This document shows, one piece after another, positions 47,758 to 59,472 of a DNA stretch of 64,000 nucleotides. The position numbers and the translations under genes are program-made. Source of the stretch: Marinobacterium marinum (GTDB taxonomy: Bacteria; Pseudomonadota; Gammaproteobacteria; Pseudomonadales; Balneatricaceae); contig NZ_JACEMT010000030.1 of assembly GCF_013868415.1 (NCBI RefSeq), forward strand, positions 1-64,000, in the 5' to 3' direction. The notes beneath the pieces are model-generated. The model searched no databases and had not been told where the DNA came from. It saw only the letters and a list, made by a program, of their open reading frames with translations. Numbering within the stretch: position 1 is the first letter of the stretch; every line of letters starts with the position of its first letter.

Positions 47758-50259
47758 TTACTCCGTTAGCAGGCGGAGAGTGGACTGGGTATTGGCGTCA
47801 ACCTGTTCCGGCATCAGCCAGGTGCGTTTATATTCGAAATTCTCGAACAGCTTTAATTGATCCTCGTAATGAGGAGACGGGGTACCGTCTGGCGCGATGA
47901 AGCCGCTTTGTCCCGGTGGTACGACCTCATGGCTTTCGACTTTCCGGCCATTGAAAATGACCAGATTGTTCTCGGTTCCACGGTTCATGGCGATATGTGT
48001 TTGCTTTTCTTCATCCGAGCCCGCCTGGGGCATGCCCAGGAAGTTGTTGGTAAAGAAACGCATGGGGACAACCGGCAGTTTCCAGTTGGCGGCTGAGTCT
48101 CCGTGGGCCTGTTTGACCTTGTTCAGAGCGCTGTCCAGACTGGCCAGAATCAGCTCGTCGGCAGGGTGACCGTTGAAAAAGTCATAATCCTGTTGCACGC
48201 CTGCATCCGAACCGCGCAGGGCTTGCAGCAGTGCCTTGGTACCCGGTTGGACATTAAGACTGGAGCGCAACGGCGACTCCGGCGACGGGTAGCCGGCGGA
48301 CGCGTACCAGTTGAAAAAGTCGCCCGGCAGATCATCCTTGAACGTCAGAGCCAGCATGTCGGGGAGCCAGGCCTGGAACAGAGTTGTGGCCGCTTCATCG
48401 TAGTAACCGTCCCGGTCTTTGTCATGACTGGTTTGAGCCCATTCTCGCAGCAGAGCAACGGCCTGGCGGCGCTCGTCATCTTTTGGCAGTGACCGGGTCG
48501 CGTCGTCCAGGAACGGAATGAAATAGCGTGCGTTGACATCGGCATAGGAGACGTCTTCCATCATCTGTTTGACGTCTTCAGGGGTAAACCTGTCTTTGGA
48601 CTCCATAATGGCTGTCATGGTATCGACGCGATCGGCTTCGCTCCATGAGTACCAATACATGTCTGGCGCCAGAAAGTCATCGGCAGGCTTGTTGTTCCAG
48701 TTGGCGATGTAGCCGGAACTTGGGTTGTACACCTGCGGGTTGCGGTGAAAGGGCTTGATACCGAGCCATTCCTGATCGCCCGTGCCCGAAGCGGGCAGTC
48801 GGTTGTCGTGACCTGGTTTGCGCTCCGGGTATTTACCGGCAAAAACATAGCCGATGTTGCCAGCCTGGTCAGCGTAGTACCAGTTGATATTCAACGCACT
48901 ACGGGATGCCTGCTGTAGCCATTCCGGGTGATCCTTGGCCTGTCCCTGACGGGTCCAGGCGATCAGGGTTGCCAGCTCTCGACCTTGCCAGGCGCGTTTT
49001 TTGGCGTAGGCGATCCCGTTTTCTGCATCATGGCTGACCAGCAGCCCATGTACGGTTTTATGGATCTTGACCGTCACTGCCTCCGCATTTTTGACTCGAA
49101 TGGTTTCGGTACGTGTTTCCATGGGGCGATAGCGACCTTGGAACAGGTATTCTTCGGGGTTGTCTGGGTTCAGACTCTCACGGTAGATATCCACAAGGTC
49201 TCCGGCACCCCAGGTACTGCCCCAGGCGATGTGTTCATTATTGCCAAACAGGATGCTTGGGTAGGCGAAGGGTGTGTTGCCGACTACATTGAAACCGGCG
49301 CCGTGCAGACCGATGGAATAGGTGTAGGCCGGGTTGTACCAGCCAAATTGGGGGCCGTTCAGCAGGATGCTGTTGACGCCTTTGGCTTTTTTCTTGCCGA
49401 CAACGATCATGTTCGAGGTTTGTGGATAACCCGCGACGCCGGTCAGTCCATAGTCATGAAATTGTTGCTCGTTGTAGCGCCGGGCCTCATTGTGTGACAG
49501 CCCAAGTATGGCTCCGTCCTGACCGGTTGCCAGACGGGCAATATCCTGTTGGGTCTTGTCCGAAATGGCGGGGCGTTTGGTCAGCTCGGGATGACGCGGA
49601 TCGAAGGTGCCGCTCCAGTCGCTCTTTGGAATGGTGGTGGGGGCCGTGGAGTCGTTGAGCGGGTTGAGCTGGTTGAAAATGTTCCAGCCATTGTTCTCGC
49701 CATGTGTTTCAATCAGGGCATCGAGCAGCTGCTGGTTTTCGATTTCGGTATTGTAGTCGCCAAAGCGGTTGCCCAGGGAGCCAACGAAAATCATGGCAAC
49801 ATCGAAGGCTGTCCATTCTTCCGGCAAAAAGTCGTTATCGCTGAACTGCTTGGGCAAAAGGGTATCCTGCTGTGCCAAGACCTGCCGTATCCAGGCGTTC
49901 ATGCCCTTGGCATAGCCATCCAGAATAGCGCGATCATCGGTGTCGAGGGCGTCTATTTGGCGTTGAATGGAAAGAGGGTCATAGTTGGTACGGATCTTCT
50001 TGTCATATTCAACATAGTCGGTGCCGAGTATCTCGGCCATGCGCCCCTGTGTCGAGCGCTTGCTGATCTCCATTTGATAGAGTCGGTCCTGTGCAACCGA
50101 GTGGCCGTAACCGTAAAAGAGATCATGAGTCGTATCGGCATAGACATGAGGTACACCCCAGGTATCACGCTTGATGGTGATTTCACCGGCATCTGCGTAC
50201 AGGGGGAGGGCGGTCAGGATAGCGGCCGAGAGCGCGGTGCGCTTCAATGTCTTGTGCAT
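47758..50259 (-). CDS. Penicillin G acylase-like Ntn hydrolase
   Basis: An 833-residue precursor with signal peptide (about 1-24), exported to the periplasm and auto-cleaved into alpha and beta chains. The beta-chain start SNMIVVGKKKA follows GYPQT, with nucleophile Ser near residue 282. The flanking text LNGPQFGWYNPAYTYSIGLH and NTPFAYPSILFGNNEHIAWG strongly resembles E. coli penicillin G acylase (846 residues). The natural role of such enzymes is thought to be phenylacetyl-amide use. AHL acylase activity is possible for the superfamily, but the sequence is closer to the PGA branch. Divergent from a LysR gene. Confidence 0.9.
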   Translation of the reverse strand: MHKTLKRTALSAAILTALPLYADAGEITIKRDTWGVPHVYADTTHDLFYGYGHSVAQDRLYQMEISKRSTQGRMAEILGTDYVEYDKKIRTNYDPLSIQRQIDALDTDDRAILDGYAKGMNAWIRQVLAQQDTLLPKQFSDNDFLPEEWTAFDVAMIFVGSLGNRFGDYNTEIENQQLLDALIETHGENNGWNIFNQLNPLNDSTAPTTIPKSDWSGTFDPRHPELTKRPAISDKTQQDIARLATGQDGAILGLSHNEARRYNEQQFHDYGLTGVAGYPQTSNMIVVGKKKAKGVNSILLNGPQFGWYNPAYTYSIGLHGAGFNVVGNTPFAYPSILFGNNEHIAWGSTWGAGDLVDIYRESLNPDNPEEYLFQGRYRPMETRTETIRVKNAEAVTVKIHKTVHGLLVSHDAENGIAYAKKRAWQGRELATLIAWTRQGQAKDHPEWLQQASRSALNINWYYADQAGNIGYVFAGKYPERKPGHDNRLPASGTGDQEWLGIKPFHRNPQVYNPSSGYIANWNNKPADDFLAPDMYWYSWSEADRVDTMTAIMESKDRFTPEDVKQMMEDVSYADVNARYFIPFLDDATRSLPKDDERRQAVALLREWAQTSHDKDRDGYYDEAATTLFQAWLPDMLALTFKDDLPGDFFNWYASAGYPSPESPLRSSLNVQPGTKALLQALRGSDAGVQQDYDFFNGHPADELILASLDSALNKVKQAHGDSAANWKLPVVPMRFFTNNFLGMPQAGSDEEKQTHIAMNRGTENNLVIFNGRKVESHEVVPPGQSGFIAPDGTPSPHYEDQLKLFENFEYKRTWLMPEQVDANTQSTLRLLTE

Positions 50260-50432
50260 GGTTCACCTCGAGAACGAGGCGAAGCCTGCGGAGCATGTTG
50301 GGTCTGCATGATTGCGCCTCGTGGTTTTTTTGTTATATGCGCGTGTCATTTTGGGTGACGACATTACCCTAGCACCTCCATTTATGATAATTAATGACGC
50401 ATATTTCCAATATTTTTGTATCGAGTGAAATA

Positions 50433-51308
50433 ATGCTCAATCTGCGTGACTTTGAAGCTTTTGTTGAATTAGCCGATCGATTGCACTTTCAGGACACGGC
50501 GGATCGCTTGAATATCTCGGCGGCCACATTGAGCCGTATCATCAGCAGGGTCGAAGAGCAGGTCGGGACGCGGTTGTTTGAACGAACAACGCGGTCGGTG
50601 GCTTTAACGGTAGCTGGACAGGCTTTTTTGACTGAAGCCGAACAGGTGCTGCGCCAGCAGCAAAACGCGATGCGAGTCGGGCGCGAAATCGGGCTGGGGA
50701 TTACCGGACAGATCAAGCTGGGGTATGGCGGGGTGGCGATGGAAACCTTTTTGCCGGGGCTGATTACTCGGTTCAGAGAAGCGTTACCCGGTGTGCAAGT
50801 GAACTTGAACCTGTTGCCGATCCACGAGCAGGAACAGGCATTGCTGGGCGGAACGCTTGATGTGGGCTTTTTCTGTGGCAGTACACGCAATAGCGAGCTG
50901 ACCTGCAGGCCCTGCTATCGTGAGCGGCTATTACTGGTTATGGCTGCGGACCATCCCTTGTCTTCGATGACCGATATTCGATTGGCTGACCTGGAACCTT
51001 TCGGCTTTGTATTCGGCAAGCGTGACAAGTGGGTGAGTGTCTACGATCGTTTTCTGGACAGCTGTAACCGGCAAGAGTTGAATATGCGCATCGAACTTGA
51101 AGCGGATGATGTGACCAGTGTCATGGGGCTGGTTGCAGCGGGAGAATTACTGAGCCTGTTCCCGGCCAGCCATGAAACGATGCGCCGCAGAGGCATCTGC
51201 TGGCGCTCAGTAACAGACTTTGAGGACTCTATTGTGGTGAATGCGGTGCATCTCAGGGGCAATCAAAACCCGGTGCTGCAGCATTGGCTGGATAATATGC
51301 AGGAGTAA
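50433..51308 (+). CDS. LysR-family transcription regulator
   Basis: A 291-residue regulator. The winged helix at the N-terminus (FQDTADRLNISAATLSRIIS, RVEEQVGTRLFERTTRSVAL) is standard LysR, and the PBP2-like effector domain follows (about 90-290). The ATG at 50433 gives the canonical MLNLRDFEAFVELAD start. It is divergent from the penicillin acylase gene with 173 bases between starts, so it probably controls it in response to an aromatic or amide-derived inducer. The target is inferred from position only. Confidence 0.88.
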   Translation: MLNLRDFEAFVELADRLHFQDTADRLNISAATLSRIISRVEEQVGTRLFERTTRSVALTVAGQAFLTEAEQVLRQQQNAMRVGREIGLGITGQIKLGYGGVAMETFLPGLITRFREALPGVQVNLNLLPIHEQEQALLGGTLDVGFFCGSTRNSELTCRPCYRERLLLVMAADHPLSSMTDIRLADLEPFGFVFGKRDKWVSVYDRFLDSCNRQELNMRIELEADDVTSVMGLVAAGELLSLFPASHETMRRRGICWRSVTDFEDSIVVNAVHLRGNQNPVLQHWLDNMQE

Positions 51309-51373
51309 GCATACCGTCCCGGGCTTCCGGTACCCGCATGGAAAAGTATAGTCCCCTGCCGATGCGTCACGAC

Positions 51374-51877
51374 TCATGGAGCGAGCGGTGTTTCAAGCTG
51401 TCTTAGCCATTCGATCAGCAGTTGCTCCAGCTGTTGTGAATGGGGTGCCTGTTCAACCAGCTCTGCTTCCCGTTTCAGCAGTTGGGCCGTGGCGACCTCG
51501 ATCAATGATTTGCCCTCAGAGGTTAATCCTACCAGGCGGCTGCGGGCGTCATCCGGATTTTCAGGACGTTCCACCAGGCCTTTGTCTTCCAGGCGGACCA
51601 GAATTTTGGTCATGCCGCCCGAGCTGACCAGCAGCTTGCGGTAGAGTTCGGTCGGGGTAACCCTGAAGGGAGGAGCGCTGTTTCTCAGGGCGCAAAGGGT
51701 TTCAAACTCGGCACTCTGGAGTTCGTACTGCTTGAACTGTTGTTCGGCCAGCTTGCTCAGGTGTTCGTGCAGCCGGTAGATCAGTGGTGCAATCATGCTG
51801 ATGTCCCGAGAGGCTTCTGGCCAATTCTGACGGGAGGCATCGTACAGTTCGGTAAAGCTGATACGTTCACGAGACAT
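51374..51877 (-). CDS. MarR-family repressor
   Basis: A 167-residue winged-helix dimeric regulator. The recognition segment is ELYRKLLVSSGGMTKILVR, followed by LEDKGLVERPENPDDARSRL, the MarR wing signature. It is divergent from a small multidrug-resistance exporter gene. Two matching palindromes in the shared 70-base gap are its probable operators, so it likely represses itself and the exporter, with a lipophilic or cationic compound as inducer. Confidence 0.9.
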   Translation of the reverse strand: MSRERISFTELYDASRQNWPEASRDISMIAPLIYRLHEHLSKLAEQQFKQYELQSAEFETLCALRNSAPPFRVTPTELYRKLLVSSGGMTKILVRLEDKGLVERPENPDDARSRLVGLTSEGKSLIEVATAQLLKREAELVEQAPHSQQLEQLLIEWLRQLETPLAP

Positions 51878-51892
51878 GTCTAATCCTTGTTT

Positions 51893-51912
51893 TTATCTTA
51901 CCAGGAAGATAA
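51893..51912. promoter_or_regulatory. MarR operator 1
   Basis: Near-palindrome TTATCTTACCAGGAAGATAA (arms match at 8 of 10 positions). It lies 16 bases upstream of the marR start codon. The centre is 32 bases (about three helix turns) from that of operator 2, so two dimers could bind on one face. Confidence 0.75.
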
Positions 51913-51925
51913 TATCACGTAAAAG

Positions 51926-51943
51926 TATCTTACCGGGAAGATA
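51926..51943. promoter_or_regulatory. MarR operator 2
   Basis: Near-palindrome TATCTTACCGGGAAGATA, the same sequence as operator 1 apart from one central base. It ends 4 bases before the exporter ATG and overlaps its ribosome site, so occupancy would block translation start as well as transcription. Confidence 0.75.
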
Positions 51944-51947
51944 AATC

Positions 51948-52262
51948 ATGTCGTGGGTATATCTGGTGTTGGCAGGGTTGTTTGAAGTGGGCTTTGCCGT
52001 GGCATTGAAGGAGTCGGATGGGCTCAGCAAGCTCTGGCCTTCCGTTACGTTTATTGTGCTGGGGGGATGCAGTTTCTTCTTGCTGACTCGCGCGATGGCC
52101 AGTATTCCGCTGGGGACGGCCTACGCCATATGGACGGGGATTGGAGCCTTGGGAACCGTGCTGGTCGGTATTTTCTGGTTTGGAGATTCGGCCAATGGCC
52201 TGAGACTGATGTTCTTGGCCATGTTGCTGTGCTCACTGGTCGGACTCAAGCTGGTCTCCTGA
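51948..52262 (+). CDS. sugE: Small multidrug resistance transporter, SugE/Gdx type
   Basis: A 104-residue, four-helix dual-topology proton antiporter. The substrate Glu lies in LAGLFEVGFAVALKES (TM1), and the TM3 RAMASIPLGTAYAIWTGIG segment is typical of the SMR family, SugE branch. SugE-type proteins export guanidinium (Gdx) or quaternary ammonium compounds; which applies here cannot be told. No guanidine riboswitch is seen upstream; control is by the adjacent MarR. Confidence 0.9.
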   Translation: MSWVYLVLAGLFEVGFAVALKESDGLSKLWPSVTFIVLGGCSFFLLTRAMASIPLGTAYAIWTGIGALGTVLVGIFWFGDSANGLRLMFLAMLLCSLVGLKLVS

Positions 52263-52313
52263 AGGAGTATATCCGTGCATCAGCCGAAAGCTGACGCACG
52301 GTCAAGCGCTTTA

Positions 52314-53069
52314 TTACTCAATGGCTTCGGGGGACTCAGGCAGAATCTGTCCGCCATCGACAATGATCTGCTGGCCGGTGATAAAACGGGCTTCGGGTGA
52401 CGCCAGGAAGCAGGCGGCGTGACCGATATCCTCGGGCTCACCCAGCGTATGTGTCGGGATGGCGGCACGCATCTGGTCGAGGTAGGTCTCGCCCTGGTCG
52501 GCCAGTCCTGCGGTCAGGATATTACCGGGCATAACCGCGTTAAACGTGATGCCCTGGTTGGCAACTTCCAGCGCTGCGCTGCGCATAAAGCCCAGTTGGC
52601 CAGCCTTGGAGGCACCGTAATGGCTCCAGCCGGGGAAGCCGGTAATCGCGCCAGTGATGGACGAAGTGACGACAATACGGCCATAGCGCTGGGCACGCAT
52701 GGGCTTCAAGGCGGCCTGCACAATGAAGAACATGCCCTTGAGGTTGACGGATTGCATCAGGTCCCAATCCGCCTCGGTCATATTCTCCAGGCGAGCCTGA
52801 GGGAAAATACCGGTATTGGAGCACAGGATTTCCAGCTTCCCGGTTACCGCCAGCGCCGATTCTACGGCCGCCTGACAATCGGGTTGGGAGGTCACGTCGC
52901 AGCGTACAAATCGGCCGTTCAGCTCGGCGGCGGTTGCCTGGCCCTGAGCCTCGTCAATATCGGCAATGACGACATGTGCACCGGCCTTGGCCAGGCTGAG
53001 CGCGATGCCCTTGCCTATCCCCTTGGCGCCACCGGTTACCAGTGCAGTTTGTCCGGTCAATTCAAACAT
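52314..53069 (-). CDS. Short-chain dehydrogenase/reductase
   Basis: A 251-residue NAD(P)-dependent SDR. The cofactor motif TGGAKGIGKGIALSLA (TGxxxGxG) is followed by the acidic VIADIDE, which favours NAD. The catalytic SSITGAITGFPGWSHYGASK (S-Y-K) and tail ITGQQIIVDGGQILPE follow. It is closest in style to FabG or cyclohexanol-type SDRs; the substrate is unknown. Convergent with sugE. Confidence 0.85.
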   Translation of the reverse strand: MFELTGQTALVTGGAKGIGKGIALSLAKAGAHVVIADIDEAQGQATAAELNGRFVRCDVTSQPDCQAAVESALAVTGKLEILCSNTGIFPQARLENMTEADWDLMQSVNLKGMFFIVQAALKPMRAQRYGRIVVTSSITGAITGFPGWSHYGASKAGQLGFMRSAALEVANQGITFNAVMPGNILTAGLADQGETYLDQMRAAIPTHTLGEPEDIGHAACFLASPEARFITGQQIIVDGGQILPESPEAIE

Positions 53070-53162
53070 TATCCATCTCCTTGTTGATGACTATGCATGA
53101 GACTGCGGTATTGTTGCCAGGTTCGTCTGTGAGCATACCGAAGCAGTAAACATTGAGCCAGA

Positions 53163-53858
53163 TCAGCTCGGGCAATTCGATATCGGATGCTGTGTGTCTA
53201 CAGGGGCCGGTTGGGGAGCGCTAGCACCAAAGTGCAGGTGCATGCGTATACAGGCCTTGGCGATCAGCAGATAGCCCAACAGTTCCAGCCCCTCCTGAAT
53301 GACAGACTTGTACAGGTTGTCATACTGTTCCTGCATCAGTTCCTGCCACAGGGCTCCGGTGCCGAACACGCGGCTGAACACCATGACGACCACCAGGCCG
53401 GTCAGCAACTGACTGTAGCCGGGGGCACGGGTAAAGCGTGCCATGGCTTGCAGGACCGTACCGGGATAGCTGCGGGCACCGAGCAGTGCCAGTGCCGTAA
53501 CCGCCAGCGCCGGATATTTCCACCAGCCATGTTGAACGGCATCGAACAGGAAATCGTGCTCGCGGATCAGCATGCACAGGAAGAAGCCGGTGACCAGCAG
53601 ATAAAACCCTCTGGCGTGGAAGTCTTGTTTGGCGCGAAGCGCAAACAGAACGACTGTCACCAGCAAGCACAGAGCTTGAGCGTACTCGGTCAGCGAGTTT
53701 TCGCCCAGCGTGCCGGTGATATGCCTTATTTTCAGGTCGATCAGGATCAGCAGTGGCGGCGTAAGGACCAGCGCGCACAACAGCAGGAATTCAAGAATAG
53801 CCGTACGTATAACCGTACCCGTCCGACCGCAATGGCCGGGAGTATGGAGTGTGTTCAT
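53163..53858 (-). CDS. Polytopic membrane protein of unknown function
   Basis: A 231-residue inner-membrane protein with about six hydrophobic spans: LEFLLLCALVLTPPLLILI (about 24-42), EYAQALCLLVTVVLFALR, FYLLVTGFFLCMLI, LAVTALALLGA, LLTGLVVVMVFSRVFG and LELLGYLLIAKACI. The cytosolic C-tail is Pro/Gln-rich. It lies 51 bases after valS on the same strand behind a hairpin. No family was recognised. Confidence 0.7.
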   Translation of the reverse strand: MNTLHTPGHCGRTGTVIRTAILEFLLLCALVLTPPLLILIDLKIRHITGTLGENSLTEYAQALCLLVTVVLFALRAKQDFHARGFYLLVTGFFLCMLIREHDFLFDAVQHGWWKYPALAVTALALLGARSYPGTVLQAMARFTRAPGYSQLLTGLVVVMVFSRVFGTGALWQELMQEQYDNLYKSVIQEGLELLGYLLIAKACIRMHLHFGASAPQPAPVDTQHPISNCPS

Positions 53859-53884
53859 GGGTCTCGTAAAACAGGTGGAGGGGA

Positions 53885-53902
53885 GGGAGCCCGCAGGCTC
53901 CC
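53885..53902 (-). terminator. Hairpin after valS
   Basis: GGGAGCC (53885-53891) and GGCTCCC (53896-53902) form a 7-bp stem with a CGCA loop, 8 bases past the valS stop. The minus strand then reads TCCCCTCC and a later TTTT, so termination may be partial and let transcripts run into the membrane-protein gene. Confidence 0.55.
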
Positions 53903-53909
53903 GGGAGGA

Positions 53910-56792
<2,883 letters not shown>

Positions 56793-56894
56793 TGGGGTCC
56801 GTATCTCTGATCTGGTGGCCGCTCGGATGGTTGCCGACAGTATGCTCGACATACCCGTGGGTACGGAGTTTCGGCAACTCGGTCGAAACCGGAC

Positions 56895-56900
56895 ATTATA
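56895..56900 (-). promoter_or_regulatory. Candidate valS promoter -10 box
   Basis: A perfect TATAAT on the minus strand, 102 bases upstream of the valS start. The -35 position reads TGTAAT at 17 bases, a weak match. Confidence 0.45.
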
Positions 56901-57104
56901 CAGTCTGGAAGAAGGTGATTACAGAGCTGAGGCACCTTGGGTCCGCGCCTTGGCCGGGGTCAGAGGAAAAATGTGTAAGGACCTTTGGCGGCGCATCATG
57001 CCAGGGGCGGCAGAGCGCTTGTCCGAAGCATATGAAATGTAAAATACATCTACGATGCATTAAGATTATACGAGTTGAAGGTCACTCAGGGATGAACCGA
57101 TGTC

Positions 57105-57521
57105 ATGAAGCAAACAGCCATATCCTTTTTTATCGCCCTGTTTTTTTTCGTAACAACTTTTTTTACCTATGATGTATTTGTATCGAGTTTAAGCGTGAAT
57201 ATCGTTTATACGGACGTTTCCGAGGTATTCGAAGACGCGCTGTACTGCTCGGCGGGGTTTGCATTGTTCGGTTTTGTTTCGGCTTATATCACCCTTGCCT
57301 TGAATAGCAGACAGCTTGGATTTCTGTATATCCTCATCTCGGTAGTGGCATTGTGCTTAATTTATTTTGTGAAAACGGATGTCCTGATTCCTGATACTGA
57401 AATGGCTCTGTTGGCTCGAGACTTGGCTTTGTACAGCCTACCTTATTACCTGCTTATGGTCGTCGTGCCCGTTTTTCTGGTCGGCAAGGCACTTTTAAAT
57501 GGGCGCAGGCTGCCTGCTTAA
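57105..57521 (+). CDS. Small four-helix membrane protein of unknown function
   Basis: A 138-residue membrane protein with about four spans: ISFFIALFFFVTTFF (about 6-20), AGFALFGFVSAYITLAL (51-67), LGFLYILISVVALCLIYF (71-88) and a C-terminal YYLLMVVVPVFLVGKALL. The 5' half is AT-rich compared with neighbours. No family was recognised. It precedes the Mla-type operon but has a 65-base gap to it. The start and ribosome site (AGGGATG) are plausible, not strong. Confidence 0.6.
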   Translation: MKQTAISFFIALFFFVTTFFTYDVFVSSLSVNIVYTDVSEVFEDALYCSAGFALFGFVSAYITLALNSRQLGFLYILISVVALCLIYFVKTDVLIPDTEMALLARDLALYSLPYYLLMVVVPVFLVGKALLNGRRLPA

Positions 57522-57585
57522 GCGCTTGCAGCCATGGCAATGGCTAGAGACAATGCTCCCACAGGAATGACAGGGTGGTGCACAG

Positions 57586-58698
57586 GTGGAAGCGGCTGAA
57601 CCAAACATACGACGAGAAAAAACACGGACGGTACTGTCCGGACAGTGGACACTGGCTCATCATCGGCTGCTGAAACAGCTGCTTGTGCGCGAGACGCCGC
57701 CGGAAGGTGGTGTCGTGCTGGGTGAAATCAGTGCGCTGGATACGGCGGGCGCGACGCAACTGGCCAATTGGCTGGGTATTGAGCGTCTGGAGCGGGTACT
57801 GGTCGAGGAAGAGGGTTTGCAGCCAGAGCGCAAGGCGCTGCTGCAGACACTGCTGAAGGCTCTGAAGCGCGAGGCGCCACCCAAAGTGGAGTCGGTCTCG
57901 CCAGTCATCGAGTTTCTGACGCTGTTGGGGCAGCAGACCGAGCAGTTGGCGCGACACTTTTGGCAGCTCAGCGGTTTTGTCGGCCTGGTGCTGCAAAGCA
58001 TGTTTGCCATCCTCTTGCGACCCTCACGGTGGCGAGTGACCGCGCTGGTCAATCAGATTCACCAGACCGGCCTGAATGCCGTGCCGATCGTGGCGCTGCT
58101 GACATTTCTGGTTGGTGCGGTCGTCGCTTTTCTGGGAGCCACGGTATTGGGTGAGTTCGGTGCCGAGATTTACACCGTCAATCTGGTTGCCTACTCCTTT
58201 CTGCGTGAGTTTGGGGTCCTGCTGGCCGCGATCCTGCTGGCTGGTCGTACCGCCAGTGCCTTCACCGCTCAAATCGGCTCAATGAAGGCCAATGAAGAAC
58301 TGGATGCCCTGCGCACGCTTGGTCTGAATCCGGTCGAGTTGCTGGTAATTCCAAGGGTGTTGGCGTTGTTGATCACTTTGCCGTTGCTCACCTTTGTTGC
58401 AGTGATGTCGGGACTTACCGGCGGTGCGCTGGTGGCGCTGGTGTCACTGGATATTCCTCTGGGGCAGTATCTGGGCATACTGGCAGACGTACCGCTCAAA
58501 CATTACCTGGTTGGGCTGGTCAAGGCACCGATATTTGCATTCGTGGTGGCCGTGATCGGCTGCATGGAAGGCTTCCGGGTCAGCGGCAGTGCCGAATCGG
58601 TGGGGCGTCATACAACCTCCAGCGTGGTGCAGTCGATCTTTATGGTGATTCTGTTGGATGCGATAGCCGCTTTGTTTTTCATGGAGATGGGCTGGTGA
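57586..58698 (+). CDS. MlaE/YrbE-type lipid ABC permease with fused STAS domain
   Basis: A 370-residue inner-membrane permease. The N-terminal ~110 residues form a STAS-like domain (GEISALDTAGATQLANWLG), which in Mla is the separate MlaB protein. The remainder is the MlaE fold with LREFGVLLAAILLAGRTASA and EELDALRTLGLNPVELLVIPR. It starts at GTG; a stop codon lies immediately upstream in frame, so no longer form is possible. Overlaps the ATPase gene. The complex moves phospholipids or other lipids between membranes. Confidence 0.9.
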   Translation: MEAAEPNIRREKTRTVLSGQWTLAHHRLLKQLLVRETPPEGGVVLGEISALDTAGATQLANWLGIERLERVLVEEEGLQPERKALLQTLLKALKREAPPKVESVSPVIEFLTLLGQQTEQLARHFWQLSGFVGLVLQSMFAILLRPSRWRVTALVNQIHQTGLNAVPIVALLTFLVGAVVAFLGATVLGEFGAEIYTVNLVAYSFLREFGVLLAAILLAGRTASAFTAQIGSMKANEELDALRTLGLNPVELLVIPRVLALLITLPLLTFVAVMSGLTGGALVALVSLDIPLGQYLGILADVPLKHYLVGLVKAPIFAFVVAVIGCMEGFRVSGSAESVGRHTTSSVVQSIFMVILLDAIAALFFMEMGW

Positions 58699-59471
58699 GC
58701 AAGGAAACGGTTATCGAAGTCAGCGGATTGTGTAACCGCTTTGGCCGTAATTCAGTGCATGAAAATCTGGACCTGGAGCTGTACCGGGGCGAGATTCTGG
58801 GGGTTGTAGGGGGGTCGGGGACGGGCAAGTCGGTGCTGTTACGTTCCATTGTCGGGCTGATCCGCCCCAAGGAAGGAGAGGTCCGTCTGTTCGGGCGGAA
58901 CCTGCTGGCCCTGCCGGTTGCTGAACGCTCAAAGCTGGAGCAGCGGCTGGGTGTGCTGTTTCAGGGCGGGGCGTTGTTCAGCTCGTTAACGGTGCGCGAA
59001 AATGTGGCTTTGCCGCTGATTGAACATGCCAAGCTGGCACGGCGTGACGCCGAAGAATTGGCGGAAGTGAAGTTGGCGTTGGCCGGTTTGGCACCACATG
59101 CGGGTGATCTGTACCCGGCTTCGCTTTCCGGCGGCATGGTCAAACGTGCCGCTCTGGCACGTGCACTGGCGCTGGATCCGGACGTGCTGTTTTTGGATGA
59201 GCCGACAGCCGGGCTGGACCCTATCGGAGCTGCAGACTTTGACCAGCTTCTGCTGACCTTGCGTAACGCATTGGGGCTGACGGTATTTATGGTGACCCAC
59301 GATCTGGACTCGCTCTGGACTGCATGTGATCGCATTGCCGTACTGTCGCAGAAGCGGGTGCTGGTGGCGGATACGCCAGAAAACGTGGCTGATTACGACG
59401 ATAACTGGATTCAGAACTATTTTAATGGCCCACGTGGCCGTGCCGCCTACCGGGCGGTCCAGGGGAATTGA
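58695..59471 (+). CDS. MlaF-type lipid ABC ATPase
   Basis: A 258-residue ABC ATPase. Walker A GGSGTGKSV, Q-loop region and LFQGGALFSSLTVRENV (MlaF-type, phenylalanine-rich), signature LSGGMVKRAALARALAL and Walker B VLFLDEPTAGLDP are all seen. It partners the upstream permease, which it overlaps by four bases (GTG start). The MCE gene follows after one base. Confidence 0.93.
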   Translation: MSKETVIEVSGLCNRFGRNSVHENLDLELYRGEILGVVGGSGTGKSVLLRSIVGLIRPKEGEVRLFGRNLLALPVAERSKLEQRLGVLFQGGALFSSLTVRENVALPLIEHAKLARRDAEELAEVKLALAGLAPHAGDLYPASLSGGMVKRAALARALALDPDVLFLDEPTAGLDPIGAADFDQLLLTLRNALGLTVFMVTHDLDSLWTACDRIAVLSQKRVLVADTPENVADYDDNWIQNYFNGPRGRAAYRAVQGN

Positions 59472-59472
59472 T

